In this document: piece by piece, positions 25,324 through 37,871 of the stretch
Layout: the number at the start of each line of letters is the position of its first letter
Position numbering within the stretch: position 1 is the first letter of the stretch
Source: Cymbidium sinense
Taxonomy: Eukaryota > Streptophyta > Magnoliopsida > Asparagales > Orchidaceae
Reading direction: 5' to 3'
Length of the DNA stretch: 64,000 nt
Assembly (NCBI GenBank): GCA_021442155.1
Contig: CM038228.1
Coordinates: 85,762,114-85,826,113, forward strand
Notes under the pieces: generated by a model
The model's input: only the letters and a program-made list of their open reading frames with translations
Told to the model about the DNA's origin: nothing
Databases searched by the model: none
Made by a program: the position numbers and the translations under genes

Positions 25324-27812
25324 TAAAGGACCCCAATAGGTGTGGTGTTTTGATAAGGCACACCGCACGTATTGGTGTTGACCGAGATGATCAATAACAT
25401 CCAAAAGATTGCAAGCACAAATGATCTACACCTAAACCAAAAAGATAGATATAATTATGATCTTAGTGCAATGCAGCTCTCTTTATGCTAAGGGCATAAG
25501 AGAGCTAGAAGGAATCCACTGGGGATTGAGTACATGAACCTTCCACTAGGGAAGCAGGTTCAAGCTATTCGCTGGAGATATGGATTTGAGTTTGATTATG
25601 AATATGATTTGTGGAAAGAAGATCCGCTGGGGATAAGAATCTATAATCTGCTAGGGATCAAGATTGAATAAATTTTAATTTTTTTTATTTTAATTAATGG
25701 GGAGGCATATCCACTAGGGATATCAAATCCGCTAAGGATTGGGTATGTAAACCTTCCACTAGGAAAGCAGGTTCAGGTTATCCACTCGAAATAAGAATTT
25801 GATTTCAAATATCATTTGTATGGGGGTGTATCCACTGGGGATAAAAGTTTGATTGAATTTTCTTTGATTTAAACTCCTCTAGAGAGGTTGGTTTAAATTA
25901 TTATGGCTCCACTAGGGAGAATAGTTCTAAATTGAGGGCATATCCGTTGGGGATGTACACTCCGTTAGATTTATTTGTTTTAGATCTAGTCTCTAGTAGG
26001 GAGGCTATTTTGATTTGCACTTTGTTGGAGAGAAGTTCAGTTTGCTTGATATGTTTGATTTTACCCCACTGGGGAGGTTGGTTTTGAATTTGGTTTTCTA
26101 TGGACCCTATCGATGTGCGATGGACAGCACTGAGAAGGAGCCACAGAGGCCTTGGCCTCTCATAGATTTACAAGTCCAAAGAGGTAGTCCACCTTCCATA
26201 GGGCAGGGCAATCCAACCTAAGGGTTTCCTTTCGATGTGCAATGATGATGCTTGGAGGAAAGTGTAGTAGACTTACATCTTCCAAAATGGGGAATAATCG
26301 TTGGGGTGACCTTTGATGGCATAACAAATCAAGCCCGGCCTAAGGTGACTACTGAGTGAATGCCGCTATGGACTTATGCCAGATCAAGAGTAGTCAAGAT
26401 TAATTTTATTACAATTTGATGGACCCTATCAGTGTGCAATGGATCACACTGAGAAGGGGCTATGTTGGCCTTGGTCTATCTCAGATTTACCGATCCAAAG
26501 GGGTAGTCTACCAACCGCGAGGTAGGACTATTTGACCTAAGGGGTGCTTTTGGGTGTGCAACGGCTGTGCTAGGAAGGAAGCGTAGTAGACTTACATCTT
26601 CCTGAGCAGGGACCAGCCACTGGGGTGACCCATTGATGTATAATAGATCGAACCCGACCTAGTGCTGCCTGTTAGTGTGCAGTGGTCATGCTAGAAAGAA
26701 TGCGTAGCAGACTTACATCTTCCAAAGCAAGACGACCGCCAGGATAACCTGTTGGTGGCACAACAAGTTGAACCCGACCTAAGGCTGACTATTGAGAGAG
26801 TGTCATTGGAGACTTATCTCAACTCAAGAGTAGTCAGACGATTCTATAAGGAGTTTTGCTGACACTACCCTAAAGATAGGATGCTTACTTGGGAAAGGTG
26901 CCACTAGGGGCATTCTCCTAATCCACAAGTGAATATATATTTTGTTTATTTGTTATCATGGACCTTGTTAGTGTGCGATGGATCACACTGAGAAGGGGAT
27001 ATGTCGGCCTTAACCTATCTCAGATTTATTAGACCAAGGGAGAATATGTGCATCCGTGGAATAGAATCTCCAACCACATGGGTGGTTACTAGGAAAGGGG
27101 GACTATCTAATCCAATAGTAACATGAGTAGTGTCTAAATGGGGTCGCAAATGATGTGATCCAAGTAGAGTACCCATAGGAGAGGTACCACTAAGGGCGTT
27201 ATCCTGGACTCTGTAAATAAGAAATCATGTAGGTCTACGGTGGCCAACTCAAGGTGAAAGCGTAGCAAACTTATATCTACCATAAGTGGTATACCCACCA
27301 GGTGTTAGTATAGCGAACACCAACCAACCTAAGGTGCCCGTCGGTGTGCAATAATTAGTCTAGAAAGAAGGCGTGTAGACTTACATCTCCCTAAAGAGAA
27401 ACTGATTATCGAGATAGTCTATCATCGGTCAAACAGGTACTATCCGACCTAGGGCTACCCATTGGTGTGCAATGGCAGAACTTAAGAAGAAAGCATAGCA
27501 GACTTACATCTTCCAAAGTAGGGATCAATCGTTGGGGTGACCCATTGACAGTGTAACATATCAAACCTGACCTAAGGGCAACTATTAAGTAGGGAGTCAC
27601 CAAGAAGGACTGTACCCATATTTGAAGTAGTCAAGAGTTAAGGAGCCTCTTGGGGACTTACCCTAATCCTCTACTCGAGCAAGTCAGTTCACTATGGCTA
27701 GTTTAAGAAGAAGGCGTACCAGACTTACAATCTCTTAAATAAAGCCAACATGATGGTAGCTTATTGACCGTGCAATGACCAAATTAGGAAAGAAAGTGTA
27801 GTAGACTTACAT
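25324..27812 (-). repeat. Element 1 3' non-coding region with two tandem repeat families (first part)
   Basis: This region lies between pol and the 3' LTR in element sense. From about 25.5 to 26.1 kb it carries short irregular repeats around CCRCTGGGGAT and CCACTAGGGAGG. From 26101 it carries a higher-order repeat of about 320 bp or more (units begin TGGACCCTAT at 26101 and GGACCCTATC at 26421, a variant near 26958), made of sub-units with GTGTGCAATGG, GTAGACTTACATCTTCC, CACTGGGGTGACC and GACCTAAGG. Hypervariable tandem repeats 3' of pol are known in Tat/Ogre elements. The region is cut at 27812 by solo LTR B and resumes at 35416. Open frames inside it (26015-26221 +, 27406-27603 -) are repeat artefacts. 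Confidence 0.78.
27808..27812. repeat. Target-site duplication TACAT, left copy
   Basis: TACAT at 27808-27812 is matched exactly by 35416-35420 on the other side of solo LTR B. Joining the flanks restores the repeat phrase GACTTACATCTTC seen in neighbouring units. Confidence 0.93.
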
Positions 27813-30034
27813 TGTGGTATTTTTTTTTTTGAAATGTAAATGGGGGACACCACACAGATCTGAGGGGGTACTTATTGAAGTGATCAGGTATGACATTGAG
27901 GTATGATGTACAATCTTGAAAGATAGAGTCATTACCTTTCAATGGACCTAATCACCTAATTAGGACTCCTAAGGCATGATGGGTCTTCGAATATACTAAA
28001 GATTTTTTCCTTACTTTACATGGATGAATAAAGTAAGGTTATATTAAACTGGGTTCTAAAGTTCCCTATGAAGGCAAGCCTCCATAGTTAATTACATCTT
28101 ATGGAAGGTGAGTTCCTTAGGAATACTCTTGATTAAAGAAAGCAATTGTTATCTCAAAAGATTTCAAAGTCAAGACTATCAAAGGATTAGTTATGTTTGG
28201 AAAATCAAATGGGAAAGATCAAGGAGAAGATTTATTTTGGAAGCCAAAGGAGATGAGTAGGAAATGCATATGATACAAGGAAACCAAGTGAGCATTCCAA
28301 TCTATCCTATAGTTGGGTCTTATATGTCTGAAATTGAAGAGAATTATTTTATTTGAGTTGAATTTTTTTAATTAGATTGCTAGGGCTTATAAGCCAACAA
28401 TACAATATTATGAAAATGCCTAAAATGTGAGGATTTATACTTGTAGCCCAAAGAAAATAGCTATCTCAAATCCTAAATCTAGGGAGCTTTGGCATAAGCC
28501 AAGGCACGACCTAAATCTAAGTGAAAGTGGGTATATGGTTTACCTCCATAAAAGAGAGTAAACCACCCGACTATTGGATTTATAACTGCCTGGAGTGGCA
28601 GCCAGCTAACTCCTCCTATGTTGTAAAACCATGTAGGAAAGTCATATGATTTTACAAGATACTTGGATTCTTATTATTTAGAAAGAGACTAAAAGTTCTT
28701 AAACCCACTCCCTAAGAGACTAGAGCATGAGTGGTATGAACAATGACTTAATCTAAATCTTTTCAAATTTTATTCCAATTTTGACACATCATTTTGACAA
28801 AGGCCATAGGAATTTTTTTTTTGGTCTAAATGCATGATGAAAGTGGATTATGGGCTAAATCAGCGAGAAAGAGGTATTTTTCACCACAAAGGAGACCCTC
28901 AAAGGTCAATTCTTCCCCTATCGTGCAAGGATGGAAACCCTCTCTTTGTAAGAGTGAAGCAATATGCATGCATGATGTGAGACGTACAACATTTAGCTAA
29001 GGGGTTGCTAAATCTTTTAATTATCTTGACTTAATTCTTATGCTTTATATGAGGTTATGAATTATTTAAAATTTTAGTTATGAGTTGTAGTTGGGGTAGA
29101 AAAATTAAATTTTCCCCTAAGATCCTAATCGATCGAGGCCATACGATAAACACCAATCATAAAGAAACTATGAAGAGGCATGCCATTTCTAATGCACAAG
29201 CTAAACATAACATCGAACATTTTATAGCTACCATAAAAGAATAACAGGGTGAGGAGGTACTGCATAACCCGGTACAGCTCTACCCTTATACATCCTGGTA
29301 TATAAGAAAATAATTACAATTTATAAATGAATAAATGTTATGGGTGTCTTCTTTTCTTCATGATTCATACCTCCATGTCTTCACTTCTTCATTTGATTTG
29401 GTAGGCTTGCTTCAAAGGCATCACAGGGCCTCCAGGACAAAGCCTTCTAGCCACTGCTCATCCTAATCTCCCATGACTCTAATCCTAATTCCTAATGGAA
29501 AATTACATTAAAAATAAGAAAAATAAATCTAACTACACCTATGAAAAAAGTGTTAACTGAACACACATACAATCCCAAGCAATTATATATGTAATTAGGA
29601 CTTAGCACCCTACATATGGGTAACCAAGCCAACCTATCCTCACTTGGATTATGCTTAGGGGTTTAAGCAACCTGCAAAAGAGAGAATTTATATTTATTTT
29701 AAGCACCCCTTAAGCATAATCCCCTGCAAAAAATATGATTAGGCTAATCACAGCCTACCATCCAGTCTATGAAACATACACCATAACATCCTAAAATATT
29801 ACATCATAAAACGAAACATATATCATACCATGCACCGTCCTAACATAAAGCTAGAATGATTAAATCCTAAGTATACCTACACATATAATATATTTTAGCA
29901 TGATTGAATGATGGATATGAGTATGTATATTTAAAGTTTATATTTTCCATTTAATTGAATTATTTTATCATTTTAATTTAAAGCTCTATCTATATTCTTA
30001 TACAAAAAATACATAAGGATAAAATTAAATAGGT

Positions 30035-30660
30035 ACATGTCATTGTTAAATAGGGAAGTGAGGTAATCAAATGACCTCCTTGGGGCTAACTAAAGCCTCA
30101 TATTCTTGGGATGTCCAGACTAAATACCATTACGTCCAACCATATATAAATTTGCATACATGAATATAAAAATTGAGCTTCAAATCGCATGATCAATTAA
30201 TTCAATCACTTCAAAAATTTCAAATGCATGCATTTTTGATAAAAATAAAAGGGGTTTTAATTCCATAATTAAATGCACACACACATGCATAAGAGACATA
30301 AACTAGTGCATGTCTTTGTTAACCAGGGAAGTGAGGTAATCAAATGACCTCCTTGGGGCTACTTAAAGCCTCATATTCTCAGGATGTCTAGACTAAATAT
30401 TTGCTTTTCTCAAATACATATGGATGTATACATATGTAAAGGAAGTAAAACCATGCAAAGATTATAATTTTTTTTTTGATTGAAACATTTATGCATGTGG
30501 ATTAAAGTTATTATTCAAATTCTAATGTAGAAATACATGTAAATGAAATCAAATAAGTACTTGTCATTGTTAACCAAGGAAGTGAGGTAATCAAATGACC
30601 TCCTTGGGGCTAACTAAAGCCTCATATTCACTGGATGTCCGGACTATATACCGACTAACA
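30035..30660. repeat. Tandem hairpin-core units in solo LTR B, three copies
   Basis: The three cores each read GAGGTAATCAAATGACCTCC, followed by TTGGGGCTA, AAAGCCTCATATTC and GGATGTC. They are spaced about 265 bp apart with AT-rich spacers. This is the best preserved set in the window. Confidence 0.9.
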
Positions 30661-32861
30661 TTTAAATGCATGTAAAGCTACAAATTAATCAAAGAAAAGA
30701 AAGCTTCAATCCACACACTTAGGGTATAATCATATACATCTCTTATGTATTTATAACTAGCATTCATAGCATGTAATCATTCATTTATAAGCTTTGAAAA
30801 AATATATTTGGATTTAATAGTGATAATAGCCACACATATATCAAATTAAATCAACACATGCAAGCCTAACATAAAGGAAACCATTTAATTTAATTAATTT
30901 TGTCAAAAGATGAATGCATAAATCAAATGACATACAATATTTAATATGATTGGAGAGGAATAAATAAACATAAGCATATGATTTCATTCAACCAAACTAA
31001 TTCCTAAGGACAATCATATCAAATAAAATTATTTAAAGCAAACCAAAGCTTTTTAATATCATTTTTTAATTTGATGTTTAACTTGATTTAAGGAAAAAGA
31101 GAAACAGAGAAAGAGGTTTGCTAATCCTAATCTCATCTCATGTTTGTGAGTTAATGTGATTTAATGAGAAGCAATTATGTTAATTTTATGGTTTAATTAA
31201 GCTAAGATATTAATTAATTAATTAATTAACCCTTATTTATGTTACCTTAAATTAATTAACTAAATAATTATGAGTCAATGTGATATGCAAATGAATTAAA
31301 AAGTAAATTACCAATGGTCATATGAAATAAAAGGGGTTTAATGCAATTGGCACACAATTAATGATTAATTAGACTTAAAGAACTAACTTAATTACTTTTA
31401 TAATTTTCTCACACATATTGACAAATCATAATTTCATTAAATCACTTTAGGATATTAAACACCTAAAGATCTACCCATGAATTAATTAGGTTCAGATATG
31501 TTTTAAGATTTAATTAAACTAATTAATTAATTAATTAATCTATTAATCATTAATTAATTACTCTTGAAAAAGTGAAGAAAATTTAGGGAAAAGATTAGGA
31601 GAAAAGCCCCAATCCAAATCTCTAAGCCTCCTCACTATTAGACTGATATATGACCCAATTAATTAAACAAATTAATGTTCTTATGGTTAATTATCACTTA
31701 ATTATGTTAAGAAGGTAATTAGAGCTTAATCAATCAATTTTCCTAATTAATTAACTAATAAATCTCAAGAAAAATCGGGGAGGCAGAAATCATCCCCCTA
31801 AACAATCTCAAAAAATTTATGATTAATTAGTTAATTAATTAGAGAGTAATTAAGGTAATTAACTTTTCAATTAAATCTTAATTAAGCCTAAATTATTATT
31901 GAAAATAAATTAAGGATAATTTTAATGGGTTCCTCTCTAAAATACCTTTAAAAAGAGCCTCTGTTTGTACTTTTTGGATTTTTTATAATTTGTTATGAAT
32001 TATAGAAGTTTCAGCCTTTAAAACTAATTAATTAACCTTAAATAAGCCTAATCCCGTCGGCGTCACATGGCGCATTGACGCGATGTGCTTTCCTCGTGGT
32101 GCTGTGGGATTGGCTATTTAAGTAGACATATTTGTGGATGACTTGGATGGTGGCGGGACGCGATATTGATCTCTGCTATCCGATCTTGGATCAAATGACA
32201 CAGATCAAACCCATGGTTAAAGAAGTTTAAACTAATCTAGCATGATCTGATCACGGTCGTCCATTTCAATCATGCGGAATGGACGACCTGCGATATCTCT
32301 TCCCACGAGCAATGAAACTCACCAAGCCCTCAGCCTTCACTCCAAAACAACCCCACACCTTCACCCGAGGGATCCACAAAGATCCAATGGCCAAGATCGG
32401 CTCACATGCAATTTTCCTTCACAAAGCTCCAACCCATTTTAAGCTAAAGCTCAATTTCAATGGATTCACCTCATCGGAGCTAAGACTGGTAGTCAGATGT
32501 ATACATAGTCAAGTTAAGCCCCGTTGAGTGCTGAGAATATTGGCTCCATGCGGATTGCTCGGAAGGCCAAGATTTCTTCTTTGGAAGCTCAGCTTTGATT
32601 GAAGTCCACCCTTTGGTGGGCTTGGAGCTCGAGGGAAGGTTCACTTGGCTTCAACGACGTGCATGGAAGGTGTGTGTAAGAGCAATTGGGTTTTAATTTA
32701 GAAATGGGGAAGTTGGAATTAAAGATGAGCTCCCTAGTTCAGTTTTGCACAGGGAAGAGAAAATCCAAAGTGGGGAGGGCTTGGAATCGCTCGAGAGGTT
32801 GCTAAGGAGTTTCATTTCTCTTGAGAGCTCAGACGAAGTGAATGGTGTGATTTTCTGTGAG

Positions 32862-32887
32862 AATTGAGGGGGTATACCCCTCAATTG
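32862..32887. repeat. Near-perfect palindrome centred on GTATAC, solo LTR B copy
   Basis: This is the counterpart of 20933-20958, with identical arms AATTGAGGGG and CCCCTCAATTG, although the surrounding sequence has diverged. Confidence 0.75.
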
Positions 32888-34299
32888 GCTAAGGTATATA
32901 GATGGGATTGCTTCCCCAATTTCGGCCGGCCAGCCACCATCAGAGCGACGGAGGGGTCGCAATCGAGTACACGTGGCATGCCATGAGTGGAGGAAGGCAT
33001 GGGAGGTGGCTTGGGTTTGGCTCCAATTAGGTTTGGGCTAATTTTTGGCTGACCTAAGATGGGATTGGGTTAGGTTAGATCAGCTCCCAAGGTCCCATGG
33101 GTTGGTTTCAAGGATTTTGGCTCAATTTGGTCAAATGGGTCAATTTGGGTCATGTTGGGTTAGGTTGACCAATTGGTCAAATTGGGTCAAACCAAGGCTT
33201 GGGTTAGGTTTAAATGATGATTTAAATAGTTTTAGCTCAAGTATTTTCAAACAATTTGTCCTAAGTTTGATTTTGGGTCATTTAGATTCATATAGGTCAA
33301 ATAGGTCAAGTTTACCAATTTGACAAAATTGGCCAAATTAGCTTGGGTTGGGAGTTAGTTCAAGTTCAATTGGTTAAATTAAAATGATTGTAGGCTTTTG
33401 TTTGAATAAATTTAGATTTAATTTGGATTTTTGCTAATTTGACCCTTTAGGTCAATTTGGGCTAAGTTGGTCAATTGAGTTCAATTGGACAAATTGGGTT
33501 CAATTATGGATTTGGTCAAGTTCAATAATCAATTTGGAATGAACTTGAGCCATTGGTTGTAATAAATTTGGGTTGAATCATGTTTTGACCTATTTTGGCC
33601 ATTTAGGTCAATTTGGGTCAACTTGGGTCAAATGGCCAGTTGGGTTTGGTTTGGCTCAATTGATGGTTAAGTCATGTTTAATCATTGATTATTAGTTGGT
33701 GTGAATCAATGGTTTCAATCAATTTGGTGTATGGTGAGTTTTGGCTAGTTTGGGTTCTATATGGGTTAAGGGTTGACTTGGTTTGACCCAATTCAAGCCA
33801 ATTGATCATCCTAGGGTGGTCAATGGTCATGGTATGAGGTTTGGATAGGCTTGGTCCAATCCAATTTGGGTTGTATTATAACTTAGTTCATTTGGGTTCT
33901 TTAGGCCACTTTGGGTCAAGTGACCTAAATGGGTCAATTGGCTTGGTTTTGGTTTGATCAAGGTTCAATTAGATTTATATATGAGCCTATGATTGAAATA
34001 CAAATCCAAACTGCAATCAATTTGGGCTATGATAGGTTTTGGTTCATTTAGAATTTTGAAGTCAAAAGGGCTAAGTTTGGCTTGACTTGGGTTGATTTCA
34101 ATTTGGCTAGATAATTGTAGGTTTCATTTATATTTGGATAGATGATTGAAGGAATAATTGATTCAAGAGAAAATCCATTGATTTTGGCTTGATTTAGATG
34201 GGTTTTGGCCAAGTTCAAGGAATTAGCTGAAAGGATTTAAATTGGGTTTTGATTTGATTTTAGATTATTTTTGGCTATTTGAATTTATATTATATTTAT

Positions 34300-34870
34300 A
34301 TTTGTGAATATAAATGAATATATAAATGACTTATGAGAAAATCACTTGAGTTTGGAGTGGTAAGTATGCCATGGAGGTAAAGTCAAAAGGGCTTAGAAGA
34401 AAATTGATTTAGTTTGATTTGGTTTTGATCATTGGAATGTGGGTTTTATTTATATTTGTGAATATAAATGAAGATATAATTTATTTATGAGAAAATCAAT
34501 TGCTTTTGGGTTGATTTGAATGGGATTTGGCTATGCTCATGGGGGTAGGTCCATATGGCTTAGGAAGGGTCTTGGTTGGATTTGGATTTAGTTTGATTTG
34601 GTTTTGGTTATTTGAGTTTATATTTCATTTATATTTATGAATATAAATGAAGATATAAATGATTCATGAAGAGATCAATCAAGTTTGGAGTGATTTGAAT
34701 GGAATTTGGCTAAGCTCATGGGGGTAGGTCCATATGGCTTAAAAAGGGTCTTGGTTGGATTTGGATTTGGTATGATTTGGTTTGGTTATTTAAGTTTATA
34801 TTTCATTTATATTTGTGAATATAAATGAAGATATAAATGATTCATGAGGAGATGAATCAAGTTTGGATTG
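34300..34870. repeat. Internal tandem duplications in the GGTCAA-rich half of solo LTR B
   Basis: Consecutive segments of about 150-220 bp repeat the phrases TTTGTGAATATAAATGAA, GATTCATGAGGAGAT and GCTCATGGGGGTAGGTCC. Segments at about 34.50-34.66 and 34.68-34.83 kb are nearly identical, pointing to a fairly recent duplication. A weaker version is seen at 22.6-22.85 kb in solo LTR A. Confidence 0.7.
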
Positions 34871-35415
34871 AATTGGGTGGAGATTTGGCTAAGTCCATAG
34901 AATTCAGTCATAAGGCTTAAGGAGGATTTGGGAGTTTAAATTTGATTTTGGTTTCAATCATTTGGAATTTAGTTTGGACTTGAATTTGATAAATGATTCA
35001 GTGAATGAATTGATCTTAGAGAAAATCAATTGAATTTGGATTGATTTTAATTTGGCTAGGGTTAATACCACAAGATAAAATTATAGGGCATGGGTAGGAT
35101 TTTGGTTTTGGATTTGATTATGGGTTTTGATCATTTGATTTGGAATTTGGAATTGGATTTGGTATTTGAATTGGATTTGAGGTTTGGTTTGGGAAGATAA
35201 ACATAGGTTGGGTTTAGGAGATAAGATGGAAAAGTCTCCCTAAATCCCTTAGGCATAACCTAACCCTATAGCTAACCTTTTTAAGTCTCTAGGCTTAGGT
35301 TAAGCATTCACCTAATCACTAGAAGTGTCTTAAGACTAAGCAGCTCTTAGTATCTGTAAGATTCATAGATCTATGATGAGGAGATAAAGAACTCATTCCA
35401 AAATTGAGGCCAACA

Positions 35416-35738
35416 TACATCTTCTAGAATGAGGGACCACTGGGGTGACACAGTAACAGAGTAACATGTCAGCCCAACCTAGAGCAGCTAATGAGTGAGT
35501 GCCACAGGGGGCATTATCCCACATCAAAGTAACCTGAGACAAAAGATGTGTATATGTTTGTGTTCTATTTGAAGTTTGTGTTTATATTGTGTTGATGAAG
35601 GATAGGATGATGCTCGGGTTCTCTTACACCTACCCTAAACATGTCGTGGCAGATTCACAAACAAAGATGTTTCCAAATGAAGAGAAGATATGATTTAAAA
35701 AGAAACTTTATTGATGATGATTATTTTCAAACATAATT
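35416..35738 (-). repeat. Element 1 3' non-coding region, continuation next to pol
   Basis: After the right TACAT copy the interrupted tandem-repeat unit continues (ACCACTGGGGTGAC, CCCAACCTAGAGC, TGAGTGAGTGCC), followed by about 200 bp of unique sequence up to the end of the integrase remnant. It contains no recognised coding sequence. Confidence 0.7.
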
Positions 35739-36666
35739 TTATGGATAATATTTCTTTAAGTAAATCCCGTTGATTGGAAACATCAAACACTCTCCTTTAT
35801 GGTTAATCAGTTGATATGGTCCTCGTTGGTAGGCCTTTTCTATGATAAAAGGGCCTTCCCAAGTGGGTTCAAACTTGTCTCCCATCTTATGAGGACCAAC
35901 AATTAGTCTCCTTAGAAGTAAAATAAGCTCTCCTACTTGAAAATCTTTAGGATGGACCAACTTGTTGTGAGCTTGAATCATTTTGGCTTTGTATAACTCG
36001 AGGTTCTAGCATGCCCATAGGTGTCTCTCCTCCAAACCTTTGAGCTCTTCTAATAGCAACTTGGCATTCTGCTCCATTGTGATCTTACTACCCACAACTA
36101 TCCTTAGTGATGGGAGTTGGACTTCTAATGGTAGAATAGCTTCAAACTCATACACTAAGAAGAAAGGAGTAGATTGGGTTGGAGTTATGTATGTGGTGCG
36201 ATAAGCCCACAAGGCTTCAACTAACTGCTCATGCCATTATCATTTATTATCATCGAGGATTTTCTTCAGTATCTGGATGAGAGTTTTGTTGAAGGCTTCT
36301 ACAAAGCCATTTACCCTCGGGTAGTAGATGATAGAGTATCTCTAATCTACATTATGTCTCTGGGCAAAGTTGTTGATTTTTGGTACTCTTGAATGTAGTA
36401 CCATTATCGGATATAATTTGTTGAGGCACCTCAAACCTATATATAATATGATTCCTGAAAAATTGGAGCACATGCTGAGCTGTGAACTCTCTGAGTGGGA
36501 TCACCTTCACCCACTTAGAAAAGTAATCGGTGGTAGCTAGGATAAACTGATGACCTTTGGAAGAAGGAGGATCAATCGGACCCACTATGTTGGTACCCCC
36601 AACACTCAAGTAGCCAGGAGGCCAATGTAGGGTGTAGAATATTGGGTGGCTGGTGTAGGACCACAT
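35739..36666 (-). pseudogene. Integrase remnant, Ty3/gypsy Tat-like, broken by frameshifts and stops
   Basis: Three minus-strand pieces together cover an integrase: 36666-36352 (core), 36212-36006 (core end) and 35981-35739 (C-terminal domain). The core shows NIVGPIDPPSSKGHQFIL, TDYFSKW and ISDNGTTF. Codons for GFVEAFNKT lie between the first two pieces (about 36300-36270) and supply the catalytic Glu. The second Asp (SDNG) is kept, but the first catalytic Asp, normally in a W-G-x-D-I-V-G motif, is Asn (codon 36591-36589, AAC). The tail shows GDKFEPTWEGPF and ends LKKYYP, as expected for this clade. The zinc-finger region upstream (36.67-36.85 kb) is broken by stops. The family integrates element cDNA in the nucleus. 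This copy cannot do so as it stands. It is followed, in sense, by the tandem-repeat 3' region. Confidence 0.9.
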
Positions 36667-36850
36667 CGTGCACCTAACATTGGTGGCATCACCTAGCTAC
36701 ATCCATGCAATCTGTGATCATCGATGGCTAGTAGTATCCTAGTCTCTTGATCTTGGCTTTCATCTTCAGACTGGATTGGTGCGCTCTGCATAAGCCTGAG
36801 TGTACCTCGATCATGATCTTATGGGCTTTGTGTTTGTCTAAATAATGTAA

Positions 36851-37420
36851 TCACATATGAATGTAGGATCGCCAGTACATGGTGCCATCCATGAGAGCGT
36901 AAGAAAGTGCCCTCTGCTTCATCTGATGTGGTAGCGACTTCTCTTGAGATAGTTTACCTATATTTAGATAATCCATGAATGGTTGCTTCCAATTCAACTT
37001 CTTGTCCTTTTTGGCAACGACAACCTCCCCTTCAAGAGAGTACCTTTTGATGAGTTCAACATCAATAGAGGATAGGACTTGTCTATTTTGGACCATTATT
37101 AGTATGGACTCATCTTTCGGGCATGCCAACTCCTTGGCAAGTTCGGCTAAAGCATCTGCTATGGCATTTTCTCCTCGAAGAATCTTGTAAATGGAAACCT
37201 CTGGGATTTGGGCCAACAACTCCATAGTGTACTTATGGTTATGATGGAGCTTAGGGTTTAGAACCTTATAGGACCCAGTAATTTGGTTGATTACTAATTG
37301 AAAATCCCCAAATATGTTAATGTTCTAGATGCTTAGAGTAATGGCTAACTCCAGACAAGTAATCAAAATCTTATATTCAGCTTCATTGTTGGTGCATGGA
37401 TTCGATAAGTGATATGAGAA
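36851..37420 (-). pseudogene. Second (archaeal-like) RNase H remnant
   Basis: The open piece 37225-36851 begins MELLAQIPEVSIYKILRGEN and continues with AIADALAELAKELA, matching the end of the extra RNase H domain of Tat-lineage elements (pattern: H/I-x-R-x-x-N-x-x-A-D-x-L-A-x-L-A). Just upstream in the same sense, around 37330-37230, codons for FGDFQLVINQITGSY give the G-D-S-Q-L-V-like motif of the same domain before a short break. The presence of this second RNase H is the main reason for placing the family in the Tat/Ogre clade. The downstream part of the frame leads into the integrase spacer. It is interrupted upstream by several stops. Confidence 0.82.
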
Positions 37421-37871
37421 TCTCATCACATCATAGTCCAGAGTTAGGAGAACTATTCCTACCCTAGCCTTTCCTAGGATATTAGATCATGGTTCTTCTC
37501 CCCTTTGATAGTAAGCCACATCATCAAAGTACATCTCCCAACGGTGAATGCTAGTGTCCCCTAAGTTCATGATTTGCTCGTCGAGGAGGTCATCATTAAG
37601 CAGGGAATCAGCAGGAAGTAGGTGTGTTGCTAACAAATCTGCTAGTGCTTATCCTTTCACCGCACAGAGGGGTATGAAAGTAATGTCAAATTGTGCCAAA
37701 ATCATGGACCAATTCACCAACCAACTGGATAGCGTCGACCGTGTCATGAGATGTTGCAATGGATTGATCCTAGATATCAAGCTCACCTTATGAGAAAGCA
37801 TGTAATGTCATAGCTTTTGAGATGCATAAACTAAAGCTACATAATGCTTTTTAATAGGTGGATAATTTTCC

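Larger units (their letters stand above)
27813..35415 (-). mobile_element. Nested solo LTR B (7.60 kb) inside the Element 1 3' region
   Basis: It begins TGTGGTATTTTTTTTTTG and ends AATTGAGGCCAACA, with a perfect 5-bp duplication TACAT on both sides. The internal order matches other copies. There is a conserved 5' block to about 29.9 kb, then three hairpin-core units (near 30.05, 30.33 and 30.59 kb). A TTAATTAA-rich zone (31.15-32.0 kb) is followed by the type 2 GC-rich core with ATTGGCTATTTAAG (32.05-32.95 kb) and the GGTCAA-rich half (33.0-35.2 kb). In the last part a segment of about 150-220 bp holding AATATAAATGAAGATATAAATG recurs several times between 34.3 and 34.9 kb. It has no internal region or coding sequence, so a solo LTR left by recombination is the simplest reading. 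Confidence 0.93.

Noticed and set aside
32279..32962. Open frames in the GC-rich core of solo LTR B
   Set aside because: The frames are not preserved in solo LTR A or the inverted LTR, as expected for non-coding leader or promoter DNA.
17464..35415. Reading solo LTRs A and B as the two LTRs of one element, with 23412-27812 as its interior
   Set aside because: Each has its own flanking duplication (GGAAG/GGAGG and TACAT/TACAT). The sequence between them is split between the Element 1 LTR and its 3' region.
37548..37793. Plus-strand open frame opposite the RNase H region
   Set aside because: It is a shadow of the decayed minus-strand pol. The minus-strand reading matches a known domain order.
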